A stretch of DNA of 64,000 nt from contig JAFEUB010000846.1 in the NCBI GenBank assembly GCA_024529925.1, positions 2,780,501-2,844,500 of the forward strand. The letters run 5' to 3'. The position numbers and the translations under genes were made by a program. Of this stretch, positions 1 to 13,150 are shown in pieces. Under the pieces are notes generated by a model. It searched no databases and was not told the origin of the DNA. It saw nothing but the letters and a program-made list of their open reading frames with translations. The stretch comes from Ophthalmolycus amberensis. Its lineage: Eukaryota > Chordata > Actinopteri > Perciformes > Zoarcidae. The first letter of the stretch is position 1. The number at the start of each line of letters is the position of its first letter.

Positions 1-31
1 AATGTATGGCCCCCAAAGTCATGAAAACACG

Positions 32-33
<2 letters not shown>

Positions 34-75
<42 letters not shown>
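34..75. repeat. (TG)n microsatellite
   Basis: A perfect GT dinucleotide run of about 42 bp ends in GCGCGC, a potential Z-DNA former. Confidence 0.95.
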
Positions 76-81
<6 letters not shown>

Positions 82-1005
82 GTATCTAGGGCTAGGTGTC
101 AATACTTCTGCCTCCCTTTCCTTTCCTCACCCCGCTATCACCATGACAACCTCCTGACTCCAGCTCAGCCGCACGCAGAAATGATTTCTCTCCCCTCCCC
201 CTCCGACATGTTCATCCTTCTCACCCCACCCCACCACCTCCCTTCTCTGTCTCTCTGTCTCTCTACTTTATACTCTCTACCTTCATCTCCTGTCTCCTGC
301 GTCTCCATCTCCTGCTCTTCCCCCATCACTGGCTTTCTCCAGTTCCCCTGTTATGTCTATGCTCCCCACACTTGAAAGAGTTCCTCCTTCCTGACTGTCG
401 TCTTTGCTGAAAGTCTGTCTGTTATTTGCGCTCTTCTATCTCTTTCACTTCTGTTCTCTGTTCGCTGCTCCCTGCCGATTGCCTCTCACTCCTCAGTATA
501 GAACTCACTTTTTCTCTCCCTGAACTCTTTTACCCCACCCCACCCCTCCCTCCCAGCCTTCGTCTCCCTCCCTATAGAAAGAAGGTTATGGAACATTGTC
601 TTCCATCCGCGCTGCACTACATCTTCATTAAAACCTCCTGGCCAACATCATACACAATGCAATTACAGGTAGCATTCTATCAACCGCTGCCATCAACTTT
701 TATCAAGCCTGAGAGAGACCGTCCAGTCTTAGGGGAAATTTGCAGGCTGGCACAGCATCGATACAGTCCCTCGACCCTAAGTGGCAGACTAACTCCCATC
801 GCATCGGTTATCATTATCATCAGCAAACCATTTCTGCTCTGTAACTAAATCCAATCATTACCAATGGAGTCCGCAGCGGAGATCTATTTGAGGCGGGGCG
901 GCTTGTGCTCTCCAACAGAGGAGGGCCAAGCTCCGTCAAAGGCTGCAGTGTTATCTGAGGCGCACAGCCCCGTCTCTGCTGCAGACCCCTGTCACTGTAA
1001 ATCCC

Positions 1006-1018
1006 CCCCCCCCCCCCG
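1006..1018. repeat. Poly-C run
   Basis: A homopolymer of about 13 C lies in a C-rich stretch; length is prone to sequencing error. Confidence 0.85.
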
Positions 1019-1154
1019 TCCCCCCGTCTCCACACAGCCCCTCCACACACCAGTGTGTATTGGTAAAGAGATCAAGGACGTGACATTTTCCAGAATGCGC
1101 CGCAATTTTCAGCAAGGCGAAATATGAAAGAGAGTAAACAGACAACCACAGCTA

Positions 1155-1157
<3 letters not shown>

Positions 1158-1240
<83 letters not shown>
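1158..1240. repeat. (TG)n microsatellite, long and perfect
   Basis: An uninterrupted GT run of about 83 bp, likely polymorphic. The open frame across it is an artefact of the repeat. Confidence 0.97.
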
Positions 1241-1241
<1 letters not shown>

Positions 1242-1809
1242 ATCGCCCATCAGAATGTTAAAAAGAGTGACAAGTATATCTGTCTTTATATTTTCAAGGA
1301 GGCAGACAGAGTGAATAAGCAAAAAAATAATGGAGGAAGCGGTTTCATCGCCTCTCTATTTATATTGTTTTGCAGAGCTTCACTGCGCTTCTTCTTCCTC
1401 GCTCCCCTCCTCCTGCATCATCTTTTCTTTCCCCCCTCCTCTTCCTCCTGCATGGGTACTACCCCGTACACTGAAGCCCACCGCTGTGGCGACAACTCCA
1501 CCGCTCTCTCTCATCTCACTTTCCCTCCCGTTTTGCTTCAGTTATGAGAGATGACAGAAAGGGTTCGGCCCCAATTCCAGCGAGAGAGAGAGAGAGGCAG
1601 AAGAAAAACGGATAGAAACTGAGAGAGGCCACAGAGATGCAGAGGAAGCTGTGGCGACCTTTCCCTGCGGCTAAACAACCGGTTGATGAGCTTTTCATAG
1701 AGTTAGGCCAACAAGGTCTGACAATCCACATCTCTACTGTACACACACACAAAACAAAGATGCTCACGGCCAGCTGTTGATACTCCAGTGTGTACTCCTA
1801 CAGTCAAAC

Positions 1810-1885
1810 ATATATAATAATAATGTTATTTATAGAGCACCTTTCAAACGTAAAAACAGTTGAAAGTGCTTCACAGAGGAAAAAC
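1810..1885. repeat. Short repeat-derived segment before the LINE
   Basis: TTATTTATAGAGCACCTTTC followed by AAAGTGCTTCACAGAGGAAA is a pattern often seen at interspersed-repeat ends in fish. It adjoins the LINE remnant and may belong to a different element. Confidence 0.3.
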
Positions 1886-1894
1886 ATAATAGAT

Positions 1895-2455
1895 CAGATC
1901 TACACTAAATCCCCTGCTTTCTGAGGTCTTTACACTGGCTTCCTGTCGGTCAAAGAATTGATTTCAAAATATTCTGTTAAAGCACTGAATGTTTTCGGGT
2001 CAAGATACATTTTTTATCTACAAGCTCAGGAACCCTCCAGACATCTCAGTTCTTCTGGGACAGGCTGTCTGTTCCTCGAGTCAGAACTAAACACGGAGAA
2101 GCAGTGTTCAGTTTTAATGCACCATATATTTGGAACAAACTCCCAGAAAACTAAAGGTCGGCTGCACCTCGCTGTTCTTTTAAATCAAGGGGGAAGACTT
2201 TTCTGTTTTCCGCTGCCTTTATTAAATAACCTCCTACGCGGTACTGTAACTTTTATCCTTGCCTTTTATACCTGTCTATTCTATTTTAACTTGTTTTTAT
2301 TTTCTATATTGGATTTTTAATGACTGCTTTTACTTGTATTTAAATGTCCACATATAATGGGTTTCTTTTGCACTTTATCTTTTGATGTTTTTTACGTAAA
2401 GCACTTTGAATTGCCTTGTTGCAGAAATGTGCTATATAAATAAACTTACCTTGCC
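1895..2455 (+). mobile_element. Degenerate LINE 3' end (L2/Maui-like)
   Basis: Conceptual reading with several frameshifts and stops gives LINE C-terminal motifs: HWLPVGQRIDFKI, VPRVRTKHGEAVFSF and NAPYIWNKLPEN. The tail (2395-2455) has the GTAAAGCACTTTGAATTGCC then AAATGTGCTATATAAATAAA structure that ends many fish L2/Maui-type elements. It is a dead 5'-truncated copy. Confidence 0.65.
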
Positions 2456-5400
2456 CTGCTATGGTGGCATATATCTAAATCATCCCATGATAGCGTGGCT
2501 TAAAACCTGCTGATCGTGCTGGTTCCTTTATAGGACACCCGCACAGCATGTCAGCAACTCCTGCCAGCGAGCACCAGCCTACAAACACAGCTTTTGCATG
2601 ATAACCTTTCTCAAACACCTCAGGGTCTTTTTCTTTTATTCAAACTGAAAAGAGAAACCAGCTTGTCTGTCACTTGTGGAGGCGGACGGGCACCGCAGAC
2701 AGGCTGAGGGGCCAAAAAACAGAACAGTCTGGCGGCCGCACGGCTATAACAGCCCTGTCACTAACGTTTACTGTTGAATTGTTTGTTCCCCCTCTGAACC
2801 AAGCACTGGTCAAAGCAGTGTTCACTACACAGTCATGAAAATTAAAAACAGACTTTCTGGAGTACTAGATGGAGGAGAGACGGAAGGGGGAATGGAAAGA
2901 CTGAAGGGATGGTGAGAATGAAGGAGAGTATGGAGAAAGAGAGAATAAGTTACAAAGATGTTTAAAGATAGATGATAAATGGTACACATTGAGAATTAAG
3001 TCATCCCAGCTGAACACGTGCTGATTTCATCCTGTCAGTTCAGTATAGGCAGCTCTACTATTTGTGTTTGGGGTTGTGCTCCTTATTTAATAAGCGTCAG
3101 AGTCACTCTGTACACAGCCTGAGAAGATGCTGGTGAGCTACATATATGTGTGTGTGTGCGTGCGTGTGTGTGTGTGTGTGCTTGGCAGGTGTGCATCTGC
3201 CCCTGCACGCGCTGACATTTTAATCGCTACAGGATCTCTATCCTTTACCCTCCCATCTCCCTCTGCTCCCTGTATCTTCTTCTCTTTATCTTCTCACATT
3301 GTCCTCCCATCTTAACCTCCACACTCTCACACTTCCTGCTTGTCGCCCTGAGCAGAATCAGACTATAACAGTGTACACTATAACTACAACATTATTAAAA
3401 GGTTACTGATAATAAACTTCCTTTCTTTCTCCCCCAGTATTCCACCTTCTCTCCTGCCCCACCCTACCGTGTAAGGCCTGGAGGGTGAGGTCTTTTCTTA
3501 TGTGTATAATTACCTCGTTAAGCTCGTTAACAATGTCCGGGCCCTCTGTCTATTCTCTCCTGTTGCTATCTCCATGTGGTTTGTTTTCTGCTCTTCGTCT
3601 TCTCTCTCTCTCTTTTCATCTCCCTCCTTCCCCCGATGTGACATCTGCCCCTTTGAATAAATCTATTTTCCCTTCTTGTTGCTCCTGTGTATTCTCTTGG
3701 GGATTGCGCCTTTTATCTTTTCCTCGTATTAACAAGAAGCCTCACCCCGTGTCTCCTTATCGCTTTCTGCTCCATCAGTGGGTCCTCTCTCCAGCACAGA
3801 TTTCAACAAATGATTCACAAAAATCGCGACACATAAAGTGTGCCCTGCAAGTTTGGCCACAAAAATACAGTCGCTCAATTCTTCCCGCTGTGCAACAGAG
3901 CATGGTGGCTGATGTAAACAGACAGTTTTAGCTAAATATAGAGTCTCATTATTGCAGCTCGGGCACTGTGGGAGGCTCTCTGTAGCACCATGCCCAATTA
4001 CCCCTGATCAATTCAGGGCGCAAACTCCAACAACTCCAACAACTCCAACATCAACCTGATTTAAAAGTCTGCATTCAAAAGAGGCTAACAAGAACAGATT
4101 CACAGACATCCATCTATTCAGGTAGCGCGTGGAGTCTGTAGCAGGTTAGCATGGCCTGGTTTATTCTGGCTATGAGCAGATAAGGAGGCATGTGGGTCAT
4201 AAATTGTAAATAAAACTGCATAATAGGTTACATAAACCCTTACTTTACTGTGTTCAGTCTCCCTGACATGCAAAATAATTGCAATTTGGCCAAATAAATA
4301 CAATGAGATGGGGAGGCATCCCGATATATATTAAGCAGAAGGCACACTAGTTATCCAAAATATGATGACACAAATACCGTATACACACAAAACCGAACAG
4401 CTGAAATAAAATACACCACGTGCTATGGCAATAACTACAATTATGATGGCGTTAATGAGAAAGCAAGAGGCGATAATAATCTGTTTCATCGGCAGCTGAG
4501 GCATTCTGCAGTCATGCGTGGGCTGAGAAAATGACGTGATCTTTACGGTCATGAAAACGTTTTCCCCCTCTCTCTCTCCGTGTTTCTTGACAATCTCTAC
4601 CGTCACTCTCAGTACAGGCTAAACTAACAAAAGAAAGAAGGAAAAAAACAACTTAAGACATTTTAGAGACACAGTTTCTAGCATTTATATTCTATATATA
4701 ATAAGTCATAAGACATCTAAGAAGTGTCCTTATCTGAAAGAGGATGCTGCCTGCTTACAGGGAAAATAAGCAACACAACTCTTCTTACACATAAACAACA
4801 ACCTCAACGAGCACACCTCTCGAACTCTCATCGGTCTACACTTTTGTCTCTGACATTTCTTTACTCCTTGACATTTACAGTTTCTCTGTACTTCTGCACA
4901 AATCCCTCCTGCTGTTCATAATCAATTTCCCTTCTCTGCAGCTCTTTTCTGACACTCCTCCCTCTTTGTCTCCATGCCTCCTCTTGTCTGACATTACCCT
5001 GTTTTAACCTGGCCTGACCCTCATCCGCCCTCCTTCAGCCAGTGCCTGCACGCGTGGGGTGGGCGTAGTGTGTAATAGGATGGCACAGTAGGTGAGATTA
5101 AATTAGGCCAGTGTATGGGGATTACAACCCACTCAAAACCTGATCCCCTCCCACTCTCTGTAATCCAACCGTAATGAATATATCATGGCTGACACAGCAG
5201 ATAAAGGGCCTGCTAGAAACTACAGTCACAACAACATCGAGACACGCAGAGGAGACAAATACAGACAGCCTGTTTCCTTTGCGTCACCTGCAGTACTTGA
5301 GGCCACTGTGTCTGTTCAAGCGTGCATGGATGCTTGTGTTTCATGCCCCATCGAGTTCATTTATGGTTAATTCAAATGAAGTAGCTATAGAGTGGGGAAG

Positions 5401-5959
5401 AGGCAAGTGAAACAAAATCAATACATGTAAACAGTCCAAATAAATAAGCCTTTAGATGGATTCAGAACACGATCAAACCACACTGTGTTTCACATGTGAC
5501 GTGTGCCACTCAGTCAATGTCTAACAGTCACATTCAGTTCAGCACGCTAACTCTAATGCCTCAAAAACACAGTTGTTGAATGTCTGCTCTCCCGACTATT
5601 TGTCTCTTGGCAGCAACGTACCAGGCATTGCTTCCCATCTTTTCAGTTCAATTTGAAGACTTAATTATTCTACAACTGAGGCACAAAATTCCAAGACTGG
5701 ATTTTCAGAGTTCCAGGGAACATCATCTTGATCAGTAAACTCTTGAGTGCTTCTGTGATGCTACAAATGACTGGATATGCTCTGGCATAAGCCTCAATGT
5801 TTCAATCCAGTCCAGGCTTCCAGAAACACAAATGGAAATGGAAACTAATTGAATGTGATAGTGCCTGAGTGCCAGAATGTATCTACTTTGGAGAAACAGA
5901 GACTGCCAGCCTCCACACTAAACAGTCGTGCTTCATTCTGCCTTATGGTTGAAAAGCAT
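2456..5959. other. Intergenic, nothing recognised
   Basis: Unique-looking and C/T-rich DNA with one TG microsatellite and a small (AACTCCAAC)n-like triplication at about 4023-4052. The open frames show no conserved motifs or paired splice sites. Confidence 0.6.
3147..3180. repeat. (TG)n microsatellite with CG interruptions
   Basis: A GT-rich alternating purine-pyrimidine tract is interrupted by GCGTGCG. Confidence 0.9.
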
Positions 5960-6025
5960 TTTGGTCAGCTCGTGTTTTTTTGAACGTGCTTTAGAAATAA
6001 ATTTGACTTAACTTGATGACTGTCA
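5960..6025 (+). mobile_element. Short LINE/SINE 3'-tail fragment
   Basis: The string GAACGTGCTTTAGAAATAAA then TTTGACTTAACTTGA resembles the terminal tail of fish non-LTR elements. Only the last few tens of bases survive. Confidence 0.35.
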
Positions 6026-9000
6026 AACACCTGTGCAAAAGATGCACCTGTACGTATGAAGGGTGGCCGATCACTGCTTTTCCATTGACAGTCTATTCAC
6101 AGAATACATCTTTTTTTTTCCTCAGCTTAAGTGTTGGCAAAGGGACAACAAATTCCCAGCCAGAATGAAAGTCATGCCAAGGACTTTTAGAAACATTGTC
6201 ACGGGGAAACAATTCCAGAACAAAAAAGTTGAGTGGAGCAGTGTGATGTAAAGCAACGGTGCAGAAGTATCTTCCAGCTCTGAGATACATCATGCCCACG
6301 AGTTTCATTAAAAATGCAGCGGGCCTCTCAGCAACTAATCAATAAATTAGTAAACCAATGCTGTCATGTCCCCTTAATAAACAGCCTGTCCAATGTAATC
6401 AAAGCCAGAATGGTATCATGGTCGAAGTTGTCTGAGATATTGTCCTGAATAAATAAACCAGCTTATACAACAGATAAAGTTATTCATTTATAATGTGCTT
6501 GATGCTAAATCCGCTTTATTGTAAATTACATACGGTAGAATAAAGAGGAGCATTACAAACTTCTGTATTAAATTAAATGACTAAGAGCTTTACGGTAGAA
6601 CGAGTGAGAGGCAAAACAAAAGCATTAATAACGTTCTGGGAAGCAGAAACGGTAGCACATGATCTAATAGTGAAGCTATTTTACCCAGAAGCCATTAAAC
6701 GTTAGACTTACTTACTGTATCTCAGCAATGTGGCCATCGGATACTTGACATCATCTTTCACAAATGAAAGGCAATAACCCCACATTGGTATTTTATGTAA
6801 GGTTAATTCATTCATCAGGTCATCTCATACTGGTTACTGTTAGTGGTGAGTCATGCATGCACGCGCACAACTGCGCAGAGAAACATCTTTGAAAATCAAC
6901 AGAACACTTCATAGATGGAGTTGGGAAACACACTGGACAAAGGGTCAATTTAGTCCAATTATAGTCACTGATGTGGACAATAAAGCCTTTCTGATAGCAC
7001 TGACATGTGGTCCAGACGCTGAGGGGAATTCTGCGTTTTGCTGAGACAAAGACATGATTTTGTCAGAGACAGAAAAAGGACGAGGACAACATCATGGAGG
7101 CAAAGACCAGGTCAGTCATGGAGATCCACATCTCCCCTAATTCATAATCATTATGTGTAGATTTATATTTTTGCTATATGTTTGACATTTCTTTGCTCCA
7201 TAATAATAAAATGAAGTAATAAAGAATGCATTATTTTTTTTATTTCCTCAATTTGAGATTTTTCCAATACCTGGGGCCTCCAATTGCATTATTGGTTTGG
7301 CAGTAATTAATTTCTGTCCTGGTTTCAAGTAATATCCCCTATGGGGTTCCAGTTTTGTAATTTTAACCACCAGTATCATATTTGTCACACATGGGAAATC
7401 TACAATTTGTACTCTCTCATACCATCACTTCTGAAAGCTGTAATAAGGTAATTTACTCTGCCCAAATTAAATTCATTTCCATGATGCCTCTATTTGTGCC
7501 CTATTCTCCATCACAGCTTCAATCGTATAATAGGGCTGGATTTATGAGTCTTTGTGTGTCTGGGAACCGCGATCAGGAGCCTCAGTCATTATTTGGATTA
7601 AGACCCTGGTGTGAGCTTCTCTGTCCACCACTGCATGAATACTGATATGACAAGTGAAACCAAAAAGCTGCAGGGCGGGTAGAGTAGGGGAACGAATACA
7701 GAGACAGAGACGGTAAAAGGAAAAATGGATTGGAAGGTTTGCTCTAGCTGTCTATGCAGAGAACAGGACTCTTAAATGACAGCTGGAACAAGGTGGTTCA
7801 GAGAATTTGCCATGACAGTCTTCTTCCACTTTGTCTCAGCTTACATAACAGCCTTTATCCTTTTCACCATCTCGGTACCATCCTGCTGCCTTTTAAATCA
7901 ATCCTTTCCATCTTCAGGTGTTCCTCCCTGCCTGCTTCATTTCACCTCTGCACATTTCATTCTCCCTTTTTGCTGGCCTCCTTCCCTCCTCGTCAATTCT
8001 CTAATCATTTACCCGTGGCTGGCCTGTCAATCCATCTGACCCGTAGCTCCCTAAATCGCCTCAATGTATTCTCCACCGAAACCTGACAGCATGTCTACAC
8101 GATCCCCCCCACTTGACACCCAGCGAGCTGACTCCCATCTGCACCGTCTAAATCAAACAGCCTCCAAACTGCAACCGGTGGGGGGGGTTGGGTTGTTGGG
8201 GAGGGGACTGACTCTCCATCTTGACAGCCTCCTGAAGGTGCACATGCAACCTCTGCGCACACACAAGCACGGCTTTAAACGAAAGGCGTACGCACACTGG
8301 AAGATGAGTCAAGGGAGTTCGCTCACAAGCCTTTGAATCTCCGATTTAGAGTTTGTAACTTTACAACTAAAAGTCTCAAAGGAGGATAAAAAGGAAACCA
8401 GAGATGAAACGGTTATTGTTGACACTTGGGTCTAAAAGATAGTTCTCTCTCTCTTAACCCTAGTCGCTGCTTTAATGGCTGAATCCCCAAAAGTGGAAAG
8501 TGCGCTCTTTGATCAGCTAGCAGACGCTTAAGTAATCAGGCCGGGGAGGCAACATTACAGAATCCTTAATTTGGCGCACTGCAACAGGATCTCTGCAGCG
8601 TGTAGGGCAGGCTATTTGCAGAGGGGTTTTTTTGTGCGAGTTTCAGAAGTTGTGCCTATTCAGAGGTGGTAATGTGTATGTGTGTGTGTGTTGATATAGC
8701 TGTGTTTGGCGAGCAGGATGACCAGCAAAGATGCCCTGAGGCAATAACAGGTGGCTTAGGAGGGAAGGGCCAGTGCAGCGCTGCTCTTCCCCGGAGTTGT
8801 TCCGAACAGAATGAGAGCAGATCACTCCTCTCCTCCTACACAACACCAGCTCTCCACTTCAACTGCAGGACTAAAGGCATTTGGAAACAGGCCAGACTCT
8901 GACATGTTCATTCCATAAAAATGTATAGAGAAAAAGCACAACTATCTGACCATACATTGCTTTTCTCTTTTAATCTTCGTCAATCAGAATCCTCCTTTTA

Positions 9001-9554
9001 ATCTTTTCTCCTTTCACTTCTGTGGTTTTTTCTTTTGCTACAGCCCATCCTCCCTTGTGACCTTGCCCTTTGCAATCCCCTCTGTGATCCCTCCTTCTCT
9101 CTCTCTACTCTCTTCAATACCAATAGCAGTGAACACGCATTAAAGGATGCAAAGTGATTTGCATTTCAAAAGGGAATCTACTTTCTTCTCTTTCTCCGTT
9201 TTCTTTTCTATGTTGCTTACACCATCCTCCGCTGCCTTTTCTCTCTCCCCCTCCATTCTCTGTCCTCCTCTCCTCACATAAATCCCCGTTTCCATCCATG
9301 TCTTTGATGGAACAGCTCAATTAACCAGCCCGTGTCCAGGGGGAGATTACATTCTGCATCATACTGTAGCGAGAGTAATCATACACTCCACGTCTAGCCA
9401 GCTACTCTGACAACAACATCCCTGCTACACTAGCAGCTCCCAACACAGTGCAGAGACCGGGCCACCACTGCCATACAAACCCTACACTGCATTAAATAGT
9501 ATGGTAATGTCCCCAGCAGTGGTTCTCTGGGGCATTGCTGCCACGGTGAGGATG

Positions 9555-9602
9555 CACACACACGCACACGCGCACGCACGCGCACACACACACACACACA
9601 CA
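9555..9602. repeat. (CA)n microsatellite with CG interruptions
   Basis: Alternating CA and CG dinucleotides run for about 48 bp, a strong Z-DNA type sequence. Confidence 0.92.
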
Positions 9603-11652
9603 TACTCATTCACTCCAACACGCCCTCTTCAGCAGCAGCAGCTGTATCTTGATCTATTGTGTGAACGTGTGCAGTGCAGTATGTTTATGGATGTTGTACA
9701 GATGGTGACACTTCATTGTCAGGCGCAGTGCCTTCCCTCCCATCCAGTCCCTCGACTGGGTTCATCTGGGACAAGCTGCAGGCTACTGAGGCATGGAGGG
9801 AGGGAGAGCGTAGGTTCAGTACATAGCACACACATGCACTCACATGACATGAGCAGACATACTTGTGTATCTGGTCATATCTTTAGGATAGGGGTGCACA
9901 AAGGTATACCACAAAACACCAGACATGCACAAACAACCTACAGACGGAACAAGCTTAGAGTCTTTAGCAGCTGCTTTTAGCACTGTACATTTTTCTACAT
10001 CATTAACACAACTGGTGGAACATTGTCTGTTTTCTGCTGTTGGCTAGACCAGATGTGTAACAGGCCACAGAAGGTGACAGCAGGCAGCTGCATGGCATGG
10101 AGCCAGGTGAGTGCCTCCTTTTCATGGGCACACCTCCACACAGTCTGCTGCGAGCACTGCCCCACCCTTATTCCCACTTCCGCTGATATCTCCTCCCGTA
10201 TAAATATCTCACTCATTCTGACTCCTGTTGATATCTGAATCTCTCTTCCTTTCTTTCCTTCCTCCAGTTCGTTTAGCTTCTTGTCTTCCCTCCAAGGTCG
10301 GTAGTTTTGGGTTACTCTGCTTTGGAAAAAACAGACCTACCGCAGCTGCAGGAGATAAGACTGGTGGACTAGAAAATAGTTGTGTGTTCTCCGCTGTGCC
10401 GTCCCCTATACAGCTGAGTTACATCCTCCACATCAAGGAAAATCGTAGTAGCACATTGCAATCATGGGCAGTACTTAAAATTAAGCCACTCAGCTATTAG
10501 CTGGGGGAGGGGAATGTGGAGAGAAAATGAATTAAAGTAGCATGGCAGCAGGAGAGGCAAAGCATGTCATTTGCCTAAGAAATGAACACCAGTTTGCGGA
10601 AAAATGCACGAAGTAATATTATTTGCAAAGGAGCCGATTGAAAGTGCATTATATATTTTTCAAATTTGGTGGGAAATTGTAAAGAAGGGCTGTCTGAGGA
10701 TTTTGCAACTGTTCAATACACGACTACACAAACTAAAAATCTAGGCAAGTAATCCAAATCACACACATTTTTATAGAAACACATATCAACTTTAGACGTA
10801 TCAGATAACAAATTGTAAAATGGTTTCATAATCTGGCCGATAAAGTGTTCAGTGACGTGATACAATGGCATAAAACACTGCTGTATATTCAATACTAATG
10901 TCAGAGGAGACCCTGTTGCATGCAATGCACTGAACGTTCAATCAGCAAGATGAATATGCAAAAACAAAAAGGAAAAACATTTTCTCGAAAAGTAATCCGT
11001 ACCAACAGGTTATTCATGGGACCTGGCTTCAAGACGCACAATTTCTTTTTACAGTTCAAAGTGATGCAGTGCATATAGTATAATTAATCACAACCCCCAC
11101 TACCACGGAAATAAAGATTTGTTTTGTAATCAGTGTAATTATTCTTTTTTTTCCCAAACTCTGTGTTGAAATAGCTGCGATTTCATAGTTTCCGAAACAT
11201 CAACACACCTGATGGGAATAAGACAAATTGCCAGAGAGGAGACATTTAAAAAATAGCTGTTGAAGTCATTTACATGAACAAGCCCGTTATCTTTTACTGT
11301 TAATGGTAGATGAGGCAAAGGTGCAATTCCATAACAAGCCACCTCCACCTAACAGCCTAATTAATCCTCTTACCAGTTCTCTGCCGCTCTCATTCTGTTC
11401 AATGACAAACTGTGCGTCTCATCCCAAAAAATATCCTCTTACCTTCTCTGGCAACTCCTTGCGTCTTTTTCCCCTCTCTTCCGTATCTACTTGTGCCTTT
11501 TTCTTCCTCTTCTCTATGAAATTGATTGCGTCCCTCTCCTCTCTGCTGATGCTGCAGTGATAGAAAAACACACCCTCCTCCGGCCGCTCTCTTTCTCCCT
11601 CCCTGACTCTCATTGGCTGCCTGTTAGAGGTGACATCACCCTTCTTCTCTCT

Positions 11653-11692
11653 CTGCCTGCCTGCCTGCCTGCCTCCCTCCCTCCCTCCCTCC
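11653..11692. repeat. (CTGC)n then (CTCC)n tetranucleotide repeat
   Basis: Five or so CTGC units pass into CTCC units inside a polypyrimidine region (11570-11810). Confidence 0.9.
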
Positions 11693-12205
11693 TCCTCTGT
11701 TCCCTCCCTCACTCTCTCTTCACCTCACTCCCTGTGGATTCTGACCATTCCTTTATTGTACCCCCCCTCCTCCTTCCTGTCCATCTATTCCCTCTGTCCT
11801 CGTCTTCCCTTCCTATATATACAGTCTGGATTAGCGGTCCAGTTGCTCTTATTGCTGCTTTTATATTCATGCATGCAGTGCCAAGCATAATAATGCATAC
11901 TGTACATTAGCAAAGAGCACATAGCCTGTGTTCCGACAGCCCCTTTCCCTCCTTCTCTTCCTGCACCATCCGGGATCTAATAGACTACAAAGGTGAAATA
12001 ATGACCGGAGGAGGTTTTGTGCTGGTAATCTCTCCACTCCACTGGGCTCAACTTCCATAAGCTCTTTTAATGCATTCTGCCACTAAGACATTAACTGGGC
12101 TTCAGTTCATTACAGTGTAATCAAAGGCATGACTGGGATGAATGTTATATAACGTTGGTGAAGAAGAATATGTGAGAAATTACTGCCATCTCTTATCGGA
12201 GTCTT

Positions 12206-12223
12206 GGGGGGGGGGGGGGGGGG
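12206..12223. repeat. Poly-G run (18 bases)
   Basis: A homopolymer of 18 G is capable of quadruplex formation and is a common assembly weak point. Confidence 0.9.
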
Positions 12224-12359
12224 TAGACAAGATGCAGCCCTGAATAAAGGGCTGGGTAATCCAGGGGATGTCTGGCTGTGTTTGCTGTTGTGTTAGAATA
12301 AATGTAATCAGGCGACTGTGATCCAGAACACATGATGATAAAGATCTGCAGGTGTTTTG

Positions 12360-12665
12360 TCTTCCATGCTTTTATCTCTTTGCAACTTGATTACTGTTTC
12401 TGTCAGTCAGTTGGCCTTATTTCCCCTCCAGCTCATCCAATACCCAGCTATACAAAAGTGAATCTTCCTTGACTTGCTTTTAAAACTATGCATGGACTGG
12501 CACCAGTTCATATTTTAAAGCTCCGAAGTCCCTTATTCCACCTCCAAAACCCTTTCGATCCTCTAAAACAATTACTCTTTTCAATTCCATGCTCTCAGTT
12601 CAAATCCGAAACTCGCTGAGCTTTTCCCACTGCTGCCTGCAGACTGTTGGAAAGCGTACCCCTCT
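12360..12665 (+). mobile_element. Degenerate LINE reverse-transcriptase C-terminal remnant
   Basis: In a plus-strand reading with frame breaks, HAFISLQLDYC and LAFKTMHGLAPVHILKLRSPL correspond to the fish LINE motifs usually read as HAFISSRLDYCNSLL and LLTYKALNGLAPSYL. The match is strongly decayed. Confidence 0.5.
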
Positions 12666-12789
12666 CTTTGGGGAGTACTTTGATACATATATTTCAAATA
12701 GTGTCTTAACAGCATAAATTTTCCTCTAATCTTTCCTTTTTTATGCCACTAAATTTGTGAGGGACCATGTACAAGTATTTAGTAGAAAC

Positions 12790-13150
12790 AACGATGCTTT
12801 TTGTAATTTCTATTAGCCACACTAGTGGCATGGTTGTCTGGGTGGCGATGTCGGCCTGTCAGGATGATAAATCCTACTGATTTTGGGGACCCCCTGACTT
12901 TTCTTATAGCGCCCCACGAGGTTGACAACTATTGGATCGATTAACATTTTCATTCATTCATGTTCACCTCAGGATGAATTAACTTTGGTTATCCTCTGAT
13001 TCATCTAGCACCATCAGGTCAGAATTATAGTTCGTCCAATATTTTTGGTTTATGACCAAATACTTAAGTAAAACGAAAATACAATATAAATACTGAAACA
13101 CCTGACAAACACTGTGGGACAATAACACTGGTCTCAAACTGATTGAAAGT
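12790..13150. repeat. Interspersed repeat of a common teleost type
   Basis: The block with GATAAATCCTACTGATTTTG, GGGACCCCCTGACTTTTC and TAGCGCCCCACGAGGTTGAC resembles a dispersed non-coding repeat widely present in percomorph fishes. Family and ends are not assigned; the call is from pattern memory. Confidence 0.35.

Larger units (their letters stand above)
76..1809. other. Intergenic polypyrimidine-rich DNA
   Basis: The stretch is mainly C/T-rich low-complexity DNA around the microsatellites. Open frames on both strands have Pro/Ser/Leu- or Arg/Gly-rich composition from the base bias. No exon or RNA gene was recognised. Confidence 0.6.
6026..12359. other. Intergenic, nothing recognised apart from microsatellites
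   Basis: This stretch has mixed composition and several polypyrimidine tracts (for example 7900-8050, 8990-9110 and 11370-11810). No protein family could be read in any frame. Regulatory elements could be present but are not identifiable without conservation data. Confidence 0.55.

Noticed and set aside
37..375. 112-codon plus-strand open frame starting in the (TG)n tract
   Set aside because: It begins with Val-Cys repeats from the microsatellite and continues in polypyrimidine DNA, so it is a composition artefact.
1161..1547. 128-codon plus-strand open frame
   Set aside because: Nearly its first third is the (TG)n repeat; no motif in the remainder.
9501..9980. 159-codon plus-strand open frame
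   Set aside because: It crosses the CA/CG microsatellite (His-Ala-Thr repeats) and shows no family motif.
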